From assembly GCF_002117935.1 (NCBI RefSeq), contig NZ_BDJE01000011.1, forward strand, positions 32,425 through 96,424: DNA of 64,000 bases, in the 5' to 3' direction. Below, piece by piece: positions 33,645-42,096 of this stretch (positions within the stretch are counted from its first letter, which is position 1; every line of letters begins with the position of its first letter). The translations under genes and the position numbers were made by a program. Below the pieces are notes generated by a model, which was given only the letters and a program-made list of their open reading frames with translations, searched no databases and was not told where the DNA came from. Origin of the DNA: Nocardioides sp. PD653-B2. Lineage in GTDB: Bacteria; Actinomycetota; Actinomycetes; Propionibacteriales; Nocardioidaceae.

Positions 33645-34447
33645 GCATCCTCGACCGCTTCTCCATCGACGGTCAGGTCGCCATCGTCACCGGCGCCGGC
33701 CGCGGCCTGGGCGCCGCCACCGCCGTCGCGCTCGCCGAGGCCGGCGCCGACGTCCTCATCTCCGCCCGCACCCCCGAGCAACTCGAGGTGGTCGCCGAGC
33801 AGGTCCGGGCGACCGGGCGCCGGTGCCTGGTGGTCGCCGCCGACCTCAGCGACCTCGACGCGGTCGCCGGCCTGGCCCGGACGGCGTACGACGAGCTCGG
33901 CCGGCTCGACACGGTCGTGAACAACGTCGGCGGCACGTTCCCGCGCGAGTTCATGAAGACCAGCGGCCGCTTCCTCAACGAGGCGTTCAGCTTCAACGTG
34001 ACCACCGCCCATGCGCTCACGCAGGCGGCCGTCCCGTTGATGCTGCAGGACGACGACGGGAAGCAGAAGAGCGTCGTCACGATCAGCTCGATGATGGGAC
34101 GTACGGCGGACCGCGGGTTCGTCGCCTACGGCACCGCCAAGGCCGCGCTCGCGCACTGGACCAGGATGGCCGCCCAGGACCTGGCGCCGCGCATCCGCGT
34201 CAACGGCATCTACGTCGGCTCGATCCTGACCAGCGCCCTGGAGTTCGTCGCGGGCCAGCCCGAGCTGATGGGCCAGCTCGAGGGCAAGACGCCGCTCGGC
34301 CGGGTCGGTGAGCCGGAGGACATCGCCGCCGGCGTGCTCTACCTCGCCTCGAAGGCCGGGCAGTACGTGACCGGCAAGCTGATCGAGATCGACGGCGGCA
34401 TCCAGCAGCCCACCCTCGACCTCGGGTTCCCCGACGTCGCCCCCTAG
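33641..34447 (+). CDS. SDR-family oxidoreductase
   Basis: This 268-residue classical SDR has TGAGRGLG near 18-25, NNVGG near 91, Ser in ISSMMG and YGTAK as catalytic Tyr/Lys, then IDGGIQQP. Its ATG overlaps the stop of the DapB-like gene. Under the KstR-type box it may act as a hydroxysteroid or hydroxyacyl dehydrogenase; the substrate is not determined. Confidence 0.88.
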   Translation: MSILDRFSIDGQVAIVTGAGRGLGAATAVALAEAGADVLISARTPEQLEVVAEQVRATGRRCLVVAADLSDLDAVAGLARTAYDELGRLDTVVNNVGGTFPREFMKTSGRFLNEAFSFNVTTAHALTQAAVPLMLQDDDGKQKSVVTISSMMGRTADRGFVAYGTAKAALAHWTRMAAQDLAPRIRVNGIYVGSILTSALEFVAGQPELMGQLEGKTPLGRVGEPEDIAAGVLYLASKAGQYVTGKLIEIDGGIQQPTLDLGFPDVAP

Positions 34448-34456
34448 AGTCCGACG

Positions 34457-35518
34457 GTGACCTCCTCCGCCGTCCCCACCGCCTATGCCGTCTCACCCGA
34501 CTCGGGCGAGCACTGGAGCAAGGAGGGTGCGTGGAAGGTGGCCGAGGGCATCCACCGGATCCCGCTGCCCCTGCCGATGGACGGCCTCAAGGCCGTCAAC
34601 GTCTATGTCATCGAGACCGACGACGGGCTGACCCTGATCGACGGCGGCTGGTCGATCGAGGTCGCCCGCGACCTGCTCGAGAAGTGCCTGCGCGAGGTCG
34701 GCTACGGCTTCGCCGACATCCGCCGCTTCCTGGTCACCCACGTGCACCGAGACCACTTCACGCTGGCGACCGTGCTCGGCAACGAGTACGGCGCGGACGT
34801 CGCGCTCGGCCTCGCCGAGAAGCCGGCGCTGGACCTCCTCAACGACGCCGACCTCAGCCGGAACCCGTTCCTCGACGTGCTCCGCACGGCGGGCGCCGGC
34901 GAGATCGCGGACCTGTGGGCAGCAGGCCCGGGAGAGCTCCCGGACCCGGTGATGTGGGCCTTCCCCAGCACCTGGCTCGACGGCGACCACGAGATCCCGG
35001 TCGGCGCCCGCACCCTCGACGCCGTCCACACGCCCGGCCACACGCCGGGTCACTACGTCTTCGCCGACCGGGCGGCCGGGCTGCTCTTCGCGGGTGACCA
35101 CGTGCTGCCCACGATCACCCCGTCGATCGGGTTCACGGTCCCGCCGACCCCCGACCCGCTCGGCGCCTTCATGGCGTCGCTGACCAAGGTGCGCGCGCTG
35201 CCCGACCTGCAGGTCCTCCCGGCCCACGGCCCGGTCGCGCCGTCGTCCCACACCCGGGTCGACGAGCTGCTGTCGTTCCACGAGAACCGGCTCGACCAGA
35301 GCCTGGCCGCCCTCGCGGGCGGCCCGGCCACGGGCTTCGCCGTCGCCCACCAGCTCGGCTGGACCCGGCACGAGAAGGCGTACGACGAGCTCGACCTCTT
35401 CAGCCAGGGCATGGCCGCGATGGAGACCAAGGCGCATCTCGAGCTGCTGGTCGCCCGCGGCCGGGCGAGCGCCGAGCACCGGCCGGACGGCGTCCGCTAC
35501 GCGGCGCTCAGCGACTGA
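34457..35518 (+). CDS. metallo-beta-lactamase-fold hydrolase
   Basis: This 353-residue MBL-fold protein has the zinc motif THVHRDHF (HxHxDH), the later HTPGHTPGH, FAGDHVLP and PAHGP. A winged-helix-like C-terminal segment resembles the LACTB2/glyoxalase II group. It would hydrolyse a thioester, lactone or similar bond. It is the last gene of the KstR-boxed unit. Its final 11 bases overlap the end of the convergent acetyltransferase gene. The GTG start is at 34457. Confidence 0.87.
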   Translation: MTSSAVPTAYAVSPDSGEHWSKEGAWKVAEGIHRIPLPLPMDGLKAVNVYVIETDDGLTLIDGGWSIEVARDLLEKCLREVGYGFADIRRFLVTHVHRDHFTLATVLGNEYGADVALGLAEKPALDLLNDADLSRNPFLDVLRTAGAGEIADLWAAGPGELPDPVMWAFPSTWLDGDHEIPVGARTLDAVHTPGHTPGHYVFADRAAGLLFAGDHVLPTITPSIGFTVPPTPDPLGAFMASLTKVRALPDLQVLPAHGPVAPSSHTRVDELLSFHENRLDQSLAALAGGPATGFAVAHQLGWTRHEKAYDELDLFSQGMAAMETKAHLELLVARGRASAEHRPDGVRYAALSD

Positions 35519-35954
35519 GCCGCATCGGGACGTGCGGGATCCCGTCCTCGAGGAACTCCGCCCCGTCGGCCTCGAAGCCGAACGTCGCGTACCACCCGGT
35601 CAGGGGTGCCTGCGCGTCGAGCACGACGTCGCGGCCCTGGGACACCTCGAGGGCGGTGTTCATGAGGTGGTCGGCGAGCCCGCGGCCACGGGCCGGCGGC
35701 GTCAGGACGACCCGCCCGATCCGCCAGGTCGCTCCGTCGTCGAGGACGCGCGCGTAGCCGAGCAGGCCCGGCTCGTCGGGGAGGGCGTCGTCGCGCAGCA
35801 GCACGTGGCGGGTGCCGGGCTCGTCGTCGCGGCCGTCGAGGTCGGGGTAGGGGCACTGCTGCTCGACGACGAACACGTCCTGGCGCAGCTTCCACACGGC
35901 GTACGCCGTCGGCCCGTCGAGGGCGGTGAACGGTCCGGCCGTGATGGTGATCAT
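35508..35954 (-). CDS. GNAT-family N-acetyltransferase (ElaA-like)
   Basis: This 148-residue protein has the ElaA-type start (AYAVWKLRQDVFVVEQ with CPYPDLDG). Its acetyl-CoA loop RVVLTPPARGRGLAD carries the Q/RxxGxG/A motif. It would acetylate an amine with acetyl-CoA; the substrate is unknown. It starts at ATG 35954, overlapping the hydrolase gene upstream by 4 bases. Confidence 0.87.
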   Translation of the reverse strand: MITITAGPFTALDGPTAYAVWKLRQDVFVVEQQCPYPDLDGRDDEPGTRHVLLRDDALPDEPGLLGYARVLDDGATWRIGRVVLTPPARGRGLADHLMNTALEVSQGRDVVLDAQAPLTGWYATFGFEADGAEFLEDGIPHVPMRLSR

Positions 35955-36865
35955 CGGAGGAGCTCCCGGGTGCGTCGGAAGGCGTCGCGCACCTCGGGGA
36001 TGAAGGGCAGCAGCGGGTAGACGTGGATGAGGTCCGGGACCTCGACGTACGTGAGGTCCCAGTCGGACTCGCTCGCGCGCCGGGCCAGCAGGCGGCAGCC
36101 GGGCGCGAGGGTGTCGCGGGTGCCGCAGAACATCAGCGCCGGTGGCAGGCCCGACAGGTCCGCGAGTGCCGGGCTCACCTCGGGCCGGGCGAGGTCGGCG
36201 GGCGTCCCGGCCCACCAGGCGGCGTACGCCGTGATCTTGCCGAGGAACAGCCACGGGTCGCGCTCGGTGAACGCGGCGGTCTCGGGGGTGCTGGTCGTCA
36301 GGTCGACCCACGGCGAGTGCAGCAGCAGGCGCGACGGCTGGGGGCCACCGCGCTCGCGCAGCGTGAGGGCGACCGCGAGCGCGTAGCCGCCGCCCGCGGA
36401 GTCGCCGGCCAGGACGACCTCGGACCCGTCCGCCCAGCGCGCGGTCAGGTCGGCGATCGCGTCGTGGGAGTCGCGCCAGGTGTGCTCGGGCGCCAACGGG
36501 TAGTCGGGCAGCACGACCCGGGCGCCGAGGGCCGTCGCCAGCCGGGTCGCGTAGCGGACGTGGAACGGGTCGATCCCCGCGACGAAGCCGCCCCCGTGCA
36601 GGTAGACGATCGTGCGCTGCGGTTCGGACCCGCGCGGGGTGACGACGTACGACGGGAAGTCACCGGCCGGGCCGTTGAGCACCTCGGTGACCACCGAGAA
36701 CCGCCGGGCGAAGCGCGGCACCAGCCGGGTCGGCAGCGCCGGGTCGAGCGTCGCGTGCCACGCCTCGAGGCGGGCCCGCTCGGCCTCGGGGGTGTCCAGC
36801 TCGCGCGACCTCCGGAGCCGGGGGACGGCCCAGGCCAGGGCGTCGTGACGGCGGCTCGGGCTCAT
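35951..36865 (-). CDS. alpha/beta hydrolase, HSL-family esterase
   Basis: This 304-residue esterase has HGGGF (oxyanion hole), GDSAGGG with the nucleophilic Ser, an Asp in the CGTRDTLAP region and a C-terminal His in DLIHVYP. The ATG at 36865 is preferred; a longer frame would run into the divergent regulatory region. It forms a two-gene unit with the acetyltransferase and is divergent from the thiamine riboswitch. Confidence 0.87.
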   Translation of the reverse strand: MSPSRRHDALAWAVPRLRRSRELDTPEAERARLEAWHATLDPALPTRLVPRFARRFSVVTEVLNGPAGDFPSYVVTPRGSEPQRTIVYLHGGGFVAGIDPFHVRYATRLATALGARVVLPDYPLAPEHTWRDSHDAIADLTARWADGSEVVLAGDSAGGGYALAVALTLRERGGPQPSRLLLHSPWVDLTTSTPETAAFTERDPWLFLGKITAYAAWWAGTPADLARPEVSPALADLSGLPPALMFCGTRDTLAPGCRLLARRASESDWDLTYVEVPDLIHVYPLLPFIPEVRDAFRRTRELLR

Positions 36866-36955
36866 GGCGGCAGCCTCGCACACCGGGTCCGGCACAGGGC
36901 TTCGTGCTTCCTCGGCCACCGGGCGACACGACCCGGGCGGTCGAGGGTCTAGGCT

Positions 36956-37055
36956 CGACTCCACAAGACAGGGGAGCACGCCACCACGTGCTGAGAGTGC
37001 GGATCCGCCGCAGACCCTATGAACCTGATCCGGTTAGCACCGGCGAAGGGAGTCG
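36956..37055 (+). ncRNA. TPP (THI-box) riboswitch controlling thiBPQ
   Basis: The conserved CTGAGA (36991-36996), ACCCT...GAACCTGATC (37014-37030) and TAGCACCGGCGAAGGGA elements are in the right order. A P1 stem can form between CGACTCC (36956-36962) and GGAGTCG (37049-37055). The ribosome site GGAG (37055-37058) begins at the last P1 base, so thiamine pyrophosphate binding would hide it and stop translation of thiB. Confidence 0.93.
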
Positions 37056-37067
37056 GAGTTGAGACAC

Positions 37068-38111
37068 ATGCGCCTTGCCGCGCCCATCCTGGCCATCGTC
37101 CTCGCGGGGTCCGCCTGCTCGGCCGTCGGAGAGGACTCGTCGCCCGGCGACGAGACCGCCTCCGACCGGGTCGTGCTGGTGACCCACGAGTCGTTCGTGC
37201 TGCCGAAGAAGCTGGAGAAGCAGTTCGAGGAGGAGTCGGGCTACGACCTGGTGGTCCGCGGGTCCGGCGACGCCGGCACGCTCACCAACAAGCTCGTCCT
37301 CACCAAGGACGACCCGCTCGGAGACGTCGCCTTCGGCGTCGACAACACGTTCGCCTCGCGGGCGCTCGACGAGGGGGTCTTCGCGCCGTACGACGCCGAG
37401 CTCCCGGCCGGCGCCGACGCCTACGAGCTCGCGGGCGACGACGACCACCGGCTCACGCCGGTCGACAACGCCAGCGTGTGCGTCAACGTCGACGACACCT
37501 GGTTCGCCGAGCACGACCTGGCCCCGCCGACCACGCTCGACGACCTCGCCGACCCGGCGTACCAGGACCTCTTCGTCCTCCCGGGCGCCGCGACCAGCTC
37601 GCCCGGCATGGCCTTCCTGCTCACGACGGTCGCGGCGTACGGCGACGCGTGGCCGGACTACTGGACGAAGCTGATGGCCAACGGCGCGAAGCTGACGGCC
37701 GGGTGGTCGGATGCCTACGAGGTCGACTTCACCCAGGGCGGGGGGCAGGGCGACCGGCCGATCGTCCTGTCCTACGACTCGTCGCCGGCGTTCACCGTCG
37801 CGGACGGGAAGACGTCGACCAGCGCGCTGCTCGACACCTGCTTCCGTCAGGTGGAGTACGCCGGCGTGCTCGACGGCGCGGCGAACCCCGACGGTGCCGA
37901 GGCGCTCGTCGACTTCCTGCTCAGCCCCGACGTCCAGGCCGCGCTGCCCGACAGCATGTACGTCTTCCCGGTCGCGTCCGACGCCCCGCTCCCGCAGGAC
38001 TGGGCCGAGTTCGCGCAGCAGCCGACGAAGCCGTACGCCGTGGACCCGGCCTCGATCAGCGAGCACCGCGACGACTGGCTGCGCGAGTGGAGCGACGTCA
38101 CCTCCAGGTGA
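37068..38111 (+). CDS. thiB: thiamine ABC transporter substrate-binding lipoprotein
   Basis: This 347-residue protein captures thiamine outside the membrane. It has a signal peptide ending in GSAC with C17 as probable lipidated residue. The ThiB-type pattern follows: VVLVTHESFVLP, GDVAFGVDNTF, and WPDYWTKLMANGAKLT with SYDSSPAF. The ATG at 37068 is chosen for its spacing from GGAG, over the TTG at 37059. It lies directly under a TPP riboswitch and overlaps thiP. Confidence 0.92.
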   Translation: MRLAAPILAIVLAGSACSAVGEDSSPGDETASDRVVLVTHESFVLPKKLEKQFEEESGYDLVVRGSGDAGTLTNKLVLTKDDPLGDVAFGVDNTFASRALDEGVFAPYDAELPAGADAYELAGDDDHRLTPVDNASVCVNVDDTWFAEHDLAPPTTLDDLADPAYQDLFVLPGAATSSPGMAFLLTTVAAYGDAWPDYWTKLMANGAKLTAGWSDAYEVDFTQGGGQGDRPIVLSYDSSPAFTVADGKTSTSALLDTCFRQVEYAGVLDGAANPDGAEALVDFLLSPDVQAALPDSMYVFPVASDAPLPQDWAEFAQQPTKPYAVDPASISEHRDDWLREWSDVTSR

Positions 38112-39763
38112 CCCCGATGAGCTCCGGGATGAAGCGCGCGCTCACGCTCGTCGCGCTCGCCGCGGTGCCGCTCGCGGTGCTCGGCGTGTTCTTCGTGCTG
38201 CCCGTGAGCGGGATGATCGGCGAGGGGTTCTGGGTCGACGGCACCTTCGACCCCGGTGCGGTGCTCGAGGTGCTCGGCCGGCCGCGGGTGCACCGGGTCA
38301 TCTGGTTCACGGTCTGGTCGTCGGTGCTCGGCACGACGTTCGCGGTGCTGCTCGGCCTGCCCGCGGCGCACCTGCTCTACCGCCGCGAGTTCCTGGGCCG
38401 CCGCGTGCTGCGGGCGCTGCTGCTGGTGCCGTTCGTGCTGCCGACCGTCGTGGTCGGGGTCGCCTTCCGCGAGCTGATCGGGGAGTCGGGGCCGCTCGGC
38501 TTCCTCGGCCTGGACGGCTCGGCGGCCGCGATCATCGCCGGCCTGGTGTTCTTCAACGTGGCCGTGGTCATCCGTGCGGTCGGCGCGTCGTGGGAGTCGC
38601 TCGACCCGCGCCCCGCCGAGGCCGCCGCCGCGCTGGGTGCCGGGCCGGCCCACGTCTTCCGCACCGTCACCCTGCCCGCGCTCCGGCCCGCGATCGTCTC
38701 GGCGGCCAGCGTCGTCTTCCTCTTCTGCGCGACCGCGTTCGGCGTCGTGCTGACGCTCGGCGGGCTGCGCTACTCGTCGCTCGAGACGGAGATCTACCTG
38801 CTCACCACCAACCTGCTCGACCTCCAGGCGGCGGCCGCGCTCTCGATCGTGCAGCTGCTGGCGATCACCGCGCTGCTGGTCGTGACCGGCCGGCTGCGCG
38901 CCGTACCCGATCCGAGCCTGGCCCGCTCCACGGCCCGCCACCGCCGCCCGTCGCGCGGTGACTGGCCGGGGCTGCTCGCCGCCGGTGTCGTCGTGGTGCT
39001 GGTCGGCACGCCGCTGGCCGCGCTGGTGGTCGGCTCGCTGCGCGCCGACGACACCTGGAGCATCGCCAACTACCGCGCACTGTCCGGCGAGGGCTCGCAC
39101 CAGGCCCTGCTGGTGCCGGTCACCGACGCGCTCGTGACCTCCCTGCGGACGGCGGTCGACGCCACCTGGATGTCGCTCTCTCTCGGGCTGCTGGTCGCGA
39201 TCGTCGTGACCCGCCGCTCGCGGTCCCGGTCCGAGCGGCGGGTGCGCGGCCTGCTCGACGGGCTGTTCATGCTGCCGCTCGGCGTCTCGGCGGTGACGCT
39301 CGGCTTCGGGTTCCTGATCACGCTCGACCAGCCGCCGCTCGACGTCCGCGACTCGCTGCTGCTGGTGCCGATCGCCCAGGCGCTGGTGGCCCTCCCGCTC
39401 GTCGTCCGCACGCTGGTGCCGGTGCTCGGTGGTGTCGACGACCGACAACGTCAGGCCGCGGCGTCGCTGGGCGCCGGGCCGGTGCGGGCCTTCATGACCG
39501 TCGACCTGCCGGCGATGTGGAAGCCGCTGCTGGCGGCGGCCGGCTTCGCGTTCGCGGTGTCGCTCGGGGAGTTCGGGGCCACGTCGTTCCTCGCCCGCGA
39601 CGACCACCCGACGATGCCGATCGTGATCTTCCGGCTGATCGGGCACCCGGGTGCGATGAACTACGGCATGGCCCTTGCCGCTTCTGTCGTCCTCGCCGCC
39701 ACGACCGCCGTGGTGATGCTGCTCGTCGAGCGGCTGCGCGTCCCGTCGGTGGGGTCCTTCTGA
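38108..39763 (+). CDS. thiP: thiamine ABC transporter permease (fused two-module)
   Basis: This 551-residue protein of about twelve membrane segments fuses two binding-protein-dependent permease modules. Each module carries an EAA-type loop (EAAAALGAGPAHVF near 175-190 and QAAASLGAGPVRAF in the second half). This two-in-one layout is typical of ThiP. The GTG at 38108 overlaps the thiB stop; ATG 38117 is an alternative. Confidence 0.92.
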   Translation: MTPMSSGMKRALTLVALAAVPLAVLGVFFVLPVSGMIGEGFWVDGTFDPGAVLEVLGRPRVHRVIWFTVWSSVLGTTFAVLLGLPAAHLLYRREFLGRRVLRALLLVPFVLPTVVVGVAFRELIGESGPLGFLGLDGSAAAIIAGLVFFNVAVVIRAVGASWESLDPRPAEAAAALGAGPAHVFRTVTLPALRPAIVSAASVVFLFCATAFGVVLTLGGLRYSSLETEIYLLTTNLLDLQAAAALSIVQLLAITALLVVTGRLRAVPDPSLARSTARHRRPSRGDWPGLLAAGVVVVLVGTPLAALVVGSLRADDTWSIANYRALSGEGSHQALLVPVTDALVTSLRTAVDATWMSLSLGLLVAIVVTRRSRSRSERRVRGLLDGLFMLPLGVSAVTLGFGFLITLDQPPLDVRDSLLLVPIAQALVALPLVVRTLVPVLGGVDDRQRQAAASLGAGPVRAFMTVDLPAMWKPLLAAAGFAFAVSLGEFGATSFLARDDHPTMPIVIFRLIGHPGAMNYGMALAASVVLAATTAVVMLLVERLRVPSVGSF

Positions 39764-40767
39764 TGCTGTCGCTGCACGACGTCTCGGTGGCCTACGACGC
39801 GGTGCCCGCCGTCGTCGACGCGACGCTCACGCTGGCCGACGGTGACGTGCTCGCCGTCCTCGGCCCGTCCGGCAGTGGCAAGTCGACGCTGCTGCGCGCG
39901 GTCGCCGGGCTCGAGCCGACGACCGCCGGCCGGATCTGCTGGGACGGCGCCGACCTCGCCGGCGTGCCCACCCACAAGCGTGGCTTCGCGCTGATGTTCC
40001 AGGACGGTCAGCTCTTCGCCCACCTGACGGTGGCCGGCAACGTCGGCTACGCGCTGCGCCTGCGGCGTACCCCGAAGGCGCGCGAGCGGGTGCGGGAGCT
40101 GCTCGCCCTGGTCGGGCTGGAGGGGTACGGCGACCGGCTGCCCGGCACCCTCTCCGGCGGCGAGCGGCAGCGGGTCGCACTGGCCCGGTCGCTGGCCGTG
40201 TCGCCGCGGCTGCTGCTCCTCGACGAGCCGCTGTCGGCGCTCGACGCCGGGCTGCGCGAGCGGCTGGCCGCCGACCTGCGCGACATCCTGCGCGCGGCCG
40301 GCACCACCGCGCTGATGGTCACCCACGACCACGACGAGGCCTTCGCGGTCGCCGACCTGCTGGCCGTGATGCGGTCCGGGCGGATCGTCCAGCAGGGCGA
40401 CATCGCCGAGGTCTGGCGCGCGCCGGTCGACGCCGAGACGGCGCTCTTCCTCGGCTACGCCCGGGTGCTGGACGGCGCGGCGGCCGGCACGCTGCTCGCC
40501 GCGGCCGGGCTGGCGGCGGCGCCCGCGGTCGCCGTACGACGCTCCGCCCTGGCCGTGGCCGAGGGCGGACCGCTCGGCGGCGTCGTCGTGTCGGGCCGGG
40601 CGACACCCGAGCAGATCCGGCTGGTGGTCGATGTCGACGGGATCGGCGAGGTCGACGCGGTCGCCCGCCTCGGCACCCACCCCGCGCCGGGGGAGCGGGT
40701 CGCGCTCGCGGTCGACCCGAGCAGGCTCGCGGCGACACCGGCAGGTCGCGAAAGATCCGGTGGTTGA
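39763..40767 (+). CDS. thiQ: thiamine ABC transporter ATPase
   Basis: This 334-residue ATPase has Walker A GPSGSGKST (34-42), the signature LSGGERQR (130-137), DEPLSALD and a switch His in VTHDHDE. It has about 100 residues beyond the ATPase core, longer than enterobacterial ThiQ, probably a regulatory TOBE-like extension. It overlaps thiP by 1 base. Its stop codon lies within a dispersed repeat. Confidence 0.9.
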   Translation: MLSLHDVSVAYDAVPAVVDATLTLADGDVLAVLGPSGSGKSTLLRAVAGLEPTTAGRICWDGADLAGVPTHKRGFALMFQDGQLFAHLTVAGNVGYALRLRRTPKARERVRELLALVGLEGYGDRLPGTLSGGERQRVALARSLAVSPRLLLLDEPLSALDAGLRERLAADLRDILRAAGTTALMVTHDHDEAFAVADLLAVMRSGRIVQQGDIAEVWRAPVDAETALFLGYARVLDGAAAGTLLAAAGLAAAPAVAVRRSALAVAEGGPLGGVVVSGRATPEQIRLVVDVDGIGEVDAVARLGTHPAPGERVALAVDPSRLAATPAGRERSGG

Positions 40768-40795
40768 GGGCCGAGGAACGAGGCGCCTCGAAACC
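40759..40795. repeat. GTGGTCGAG-type dispersed repeat, short copy C
   Basis: A 37-base sequence starting GGTGGTTGAGGGCCGAG and ending CTCGAAACC resembles the two longer copies near 51.06 kb and 56.93 kb. It shares GAGGAACGAGG with the 56.93-kb copy. It supplies the last codons and stop of thiQ. Confidence 0.6.
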
Positions 40796-40812
40796 TCCCT
40801 ACACTGGCGTGC

Positions 40813-41856
40813 GTGTATCGCCGCGCCTACGTCCTCCTCGTGGGCAACGCCGTGCTCATGGGTGGTGCGGCGATCGTGGTCGCGATCCTCTACGACAAGC
40901 GGCTGATCGACCCCGAGGGCAGCTTCCTCGGCCCGTCCTGGCTGCGGCTGCCGCTGCTGCTGCTCGGTGCGCTGCTGCTCGACATGCTGCCGCGCACGCT
41001 CTGGTACTCGAAGCTCGACCCGCGGCTGATGCCCGCGATCGTGCGCGAGCGGTGGCGCAAGCACTGGAACCGCGAGCGCCTCACCCTGGTCGCGCTCGGC
41101 ATCATCTGCTTCTACATCGTCTACGTCAGCTACCGGAACCTGAAGTCGTTCCTGCCCTTCGTGCGCGGCGAGACCTACGACCGCGAGCTGCACCTGCTCG
41201 ACCAGCTGCTGCTCTTCGGCCACGACCCGGCGACCGTGTTGCACACCGTCTTCGGCGAGCAGATCGCGGCGTACCCGCTCTCCTACGTCTACCTGTGGTT
41301 CCTGCCCCTGGTGCCGCTGGCCGTGACGGCCTGGCTGGTGTGGTCGCGCAACATGTCGTACGGCTACTGGTTCGTGACGTCGCAGTGCGTGGCCTGGACG
41401 CTCGGCACCATCTCCTACTACGCGCTCCCCACGCTCGGCCCCGGCCTCGAGTACACCTGGCTGTACGACGCGCTCCCGAACACGCCGACCAGCCAGCTGA
41501 TGGACTCGCTGGTCAACGGCCGCCACAACGTCTTGTGGGGCGGCATCGGCGACGCCGTGCAGTCGGTGGCCGGCTTCGCGAGCCTGCACTGCGCGATCAC
41601 CCTGCTGGTCGCGCTGATGATCCAGTACACCGTGGACTCGAAGCCTCTCAAGATCGTCTTCTGGGTCAACTTCGGGCTCACCGTCGTCGCCACCCTCTAC
41701 TTCGGCTGGCACTACATCGCCGACGACATCGCCGGCGTCATGATCGCGGTCATCTCCTTCTACGTCGGTGGCGTCGCCAGCGGCCAGAGGTTCGACAAGC
41801 ACGGTCTGGCCTCGCACCCGACGACCACCACGTCAGCCGTCCCCGTCGACCGCTGA
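40813..41856 (+). CDS. PAP2-superfamily membrane phosphatase / inositolphosphotransferase-like
   Basis: This 347-residue multi-pass membrane protein (about six segments) carries the phosphatidic-acid-phosphatase motifs in its C-terminal half: GFASLHCA (SxxH) and GWHYIADDIAG (GxHYxxD). It would dephosphorylate or transfer a lipid phosphate at the membrane. The GTG at 40813 starts it. It is a single gene between thiQ and a large hairpin. Confidence 0.85.
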   Translation: MYRRAYVLLVGNAVLMGGAAIVVAILYDKRLIDPEGSFLGPSWLRLPLLLLGALLLDMLPRTLWYSKLDPRLMPAIVRERWRKHWNRERLTLVALGIICFYIVYVSYRNLKSFLPFVRGETYDRELHLLDQLLLFGHDPATVLHTVFGEQIAAYPLSYVYLWFLPLVPLAVTAWLVWSRNMSYGYWFVTSQCVAWTLGTISYYALPTLGPGLEYTWLYDALPNTPTSQLMDSLVNGRHNVLWGGIGDAVQSVAGFASLHCAITLLVALMIQYTVDSKPLKIVFWVNFGLTVVATLYFGWHYIADDIAGVMIAVISFYVGGVASGQRFDKHGLASHPTTTTSAVPVDR

Positions 41857-41872
41857 CTGCCGCGCGCCGGGG

Positions 41873-41931
41873 TACTCCCTGACGTTCGCGGGGTGCTGCG
41901 CGCCCGAAAACCCCCGTTTCGTCAGGGAGTA
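41873..41931. terminator. long inverted repeat after the PAP2 gene
   Basis: TACTCCCTGACG (41873-41884) is exactly complementary to 41920-41931, separated by 35 bases that can themselves fold (CGGGG with CCCCG). It lies 17 bases past the PAP2 stop and is probably a terminator or a member of another dispersed palindrome family. The following 160 bases before the NlpC gene are AT-rich and contain a second inverted repeat (41946-41954 with 41957-41965). Confidence 0.6.
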
Positions 41932-42096
41932 TCCGCGCTGTTCGCGAATGACAACCTTGTAATTCGTCAAGTCGACACGCCGGTAATCCCGAAAGAAGTG
42001 ACCGAATTTGTTTCTTTTGGGACGAAAGTTGTCTAACGTGCTGCGAGTGCCGCATGGGGCGGACGATCACAGCAGCGACATCGGGGGGACGACACG

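Noticed and set aside
39661..41817. A 718-codon minus-strand frame
   Set aside because: It is antisense to thiQ and the PAP2 gene, both of which have full family motifs.
41860..42096. Possible c-di-AMP (ydaO) riboswitch before the NlpC/P60 gene
   Set aside because: The position is suggestive, but the conserved core could not be found; only inverted repeats and AT-rich sequence are present.
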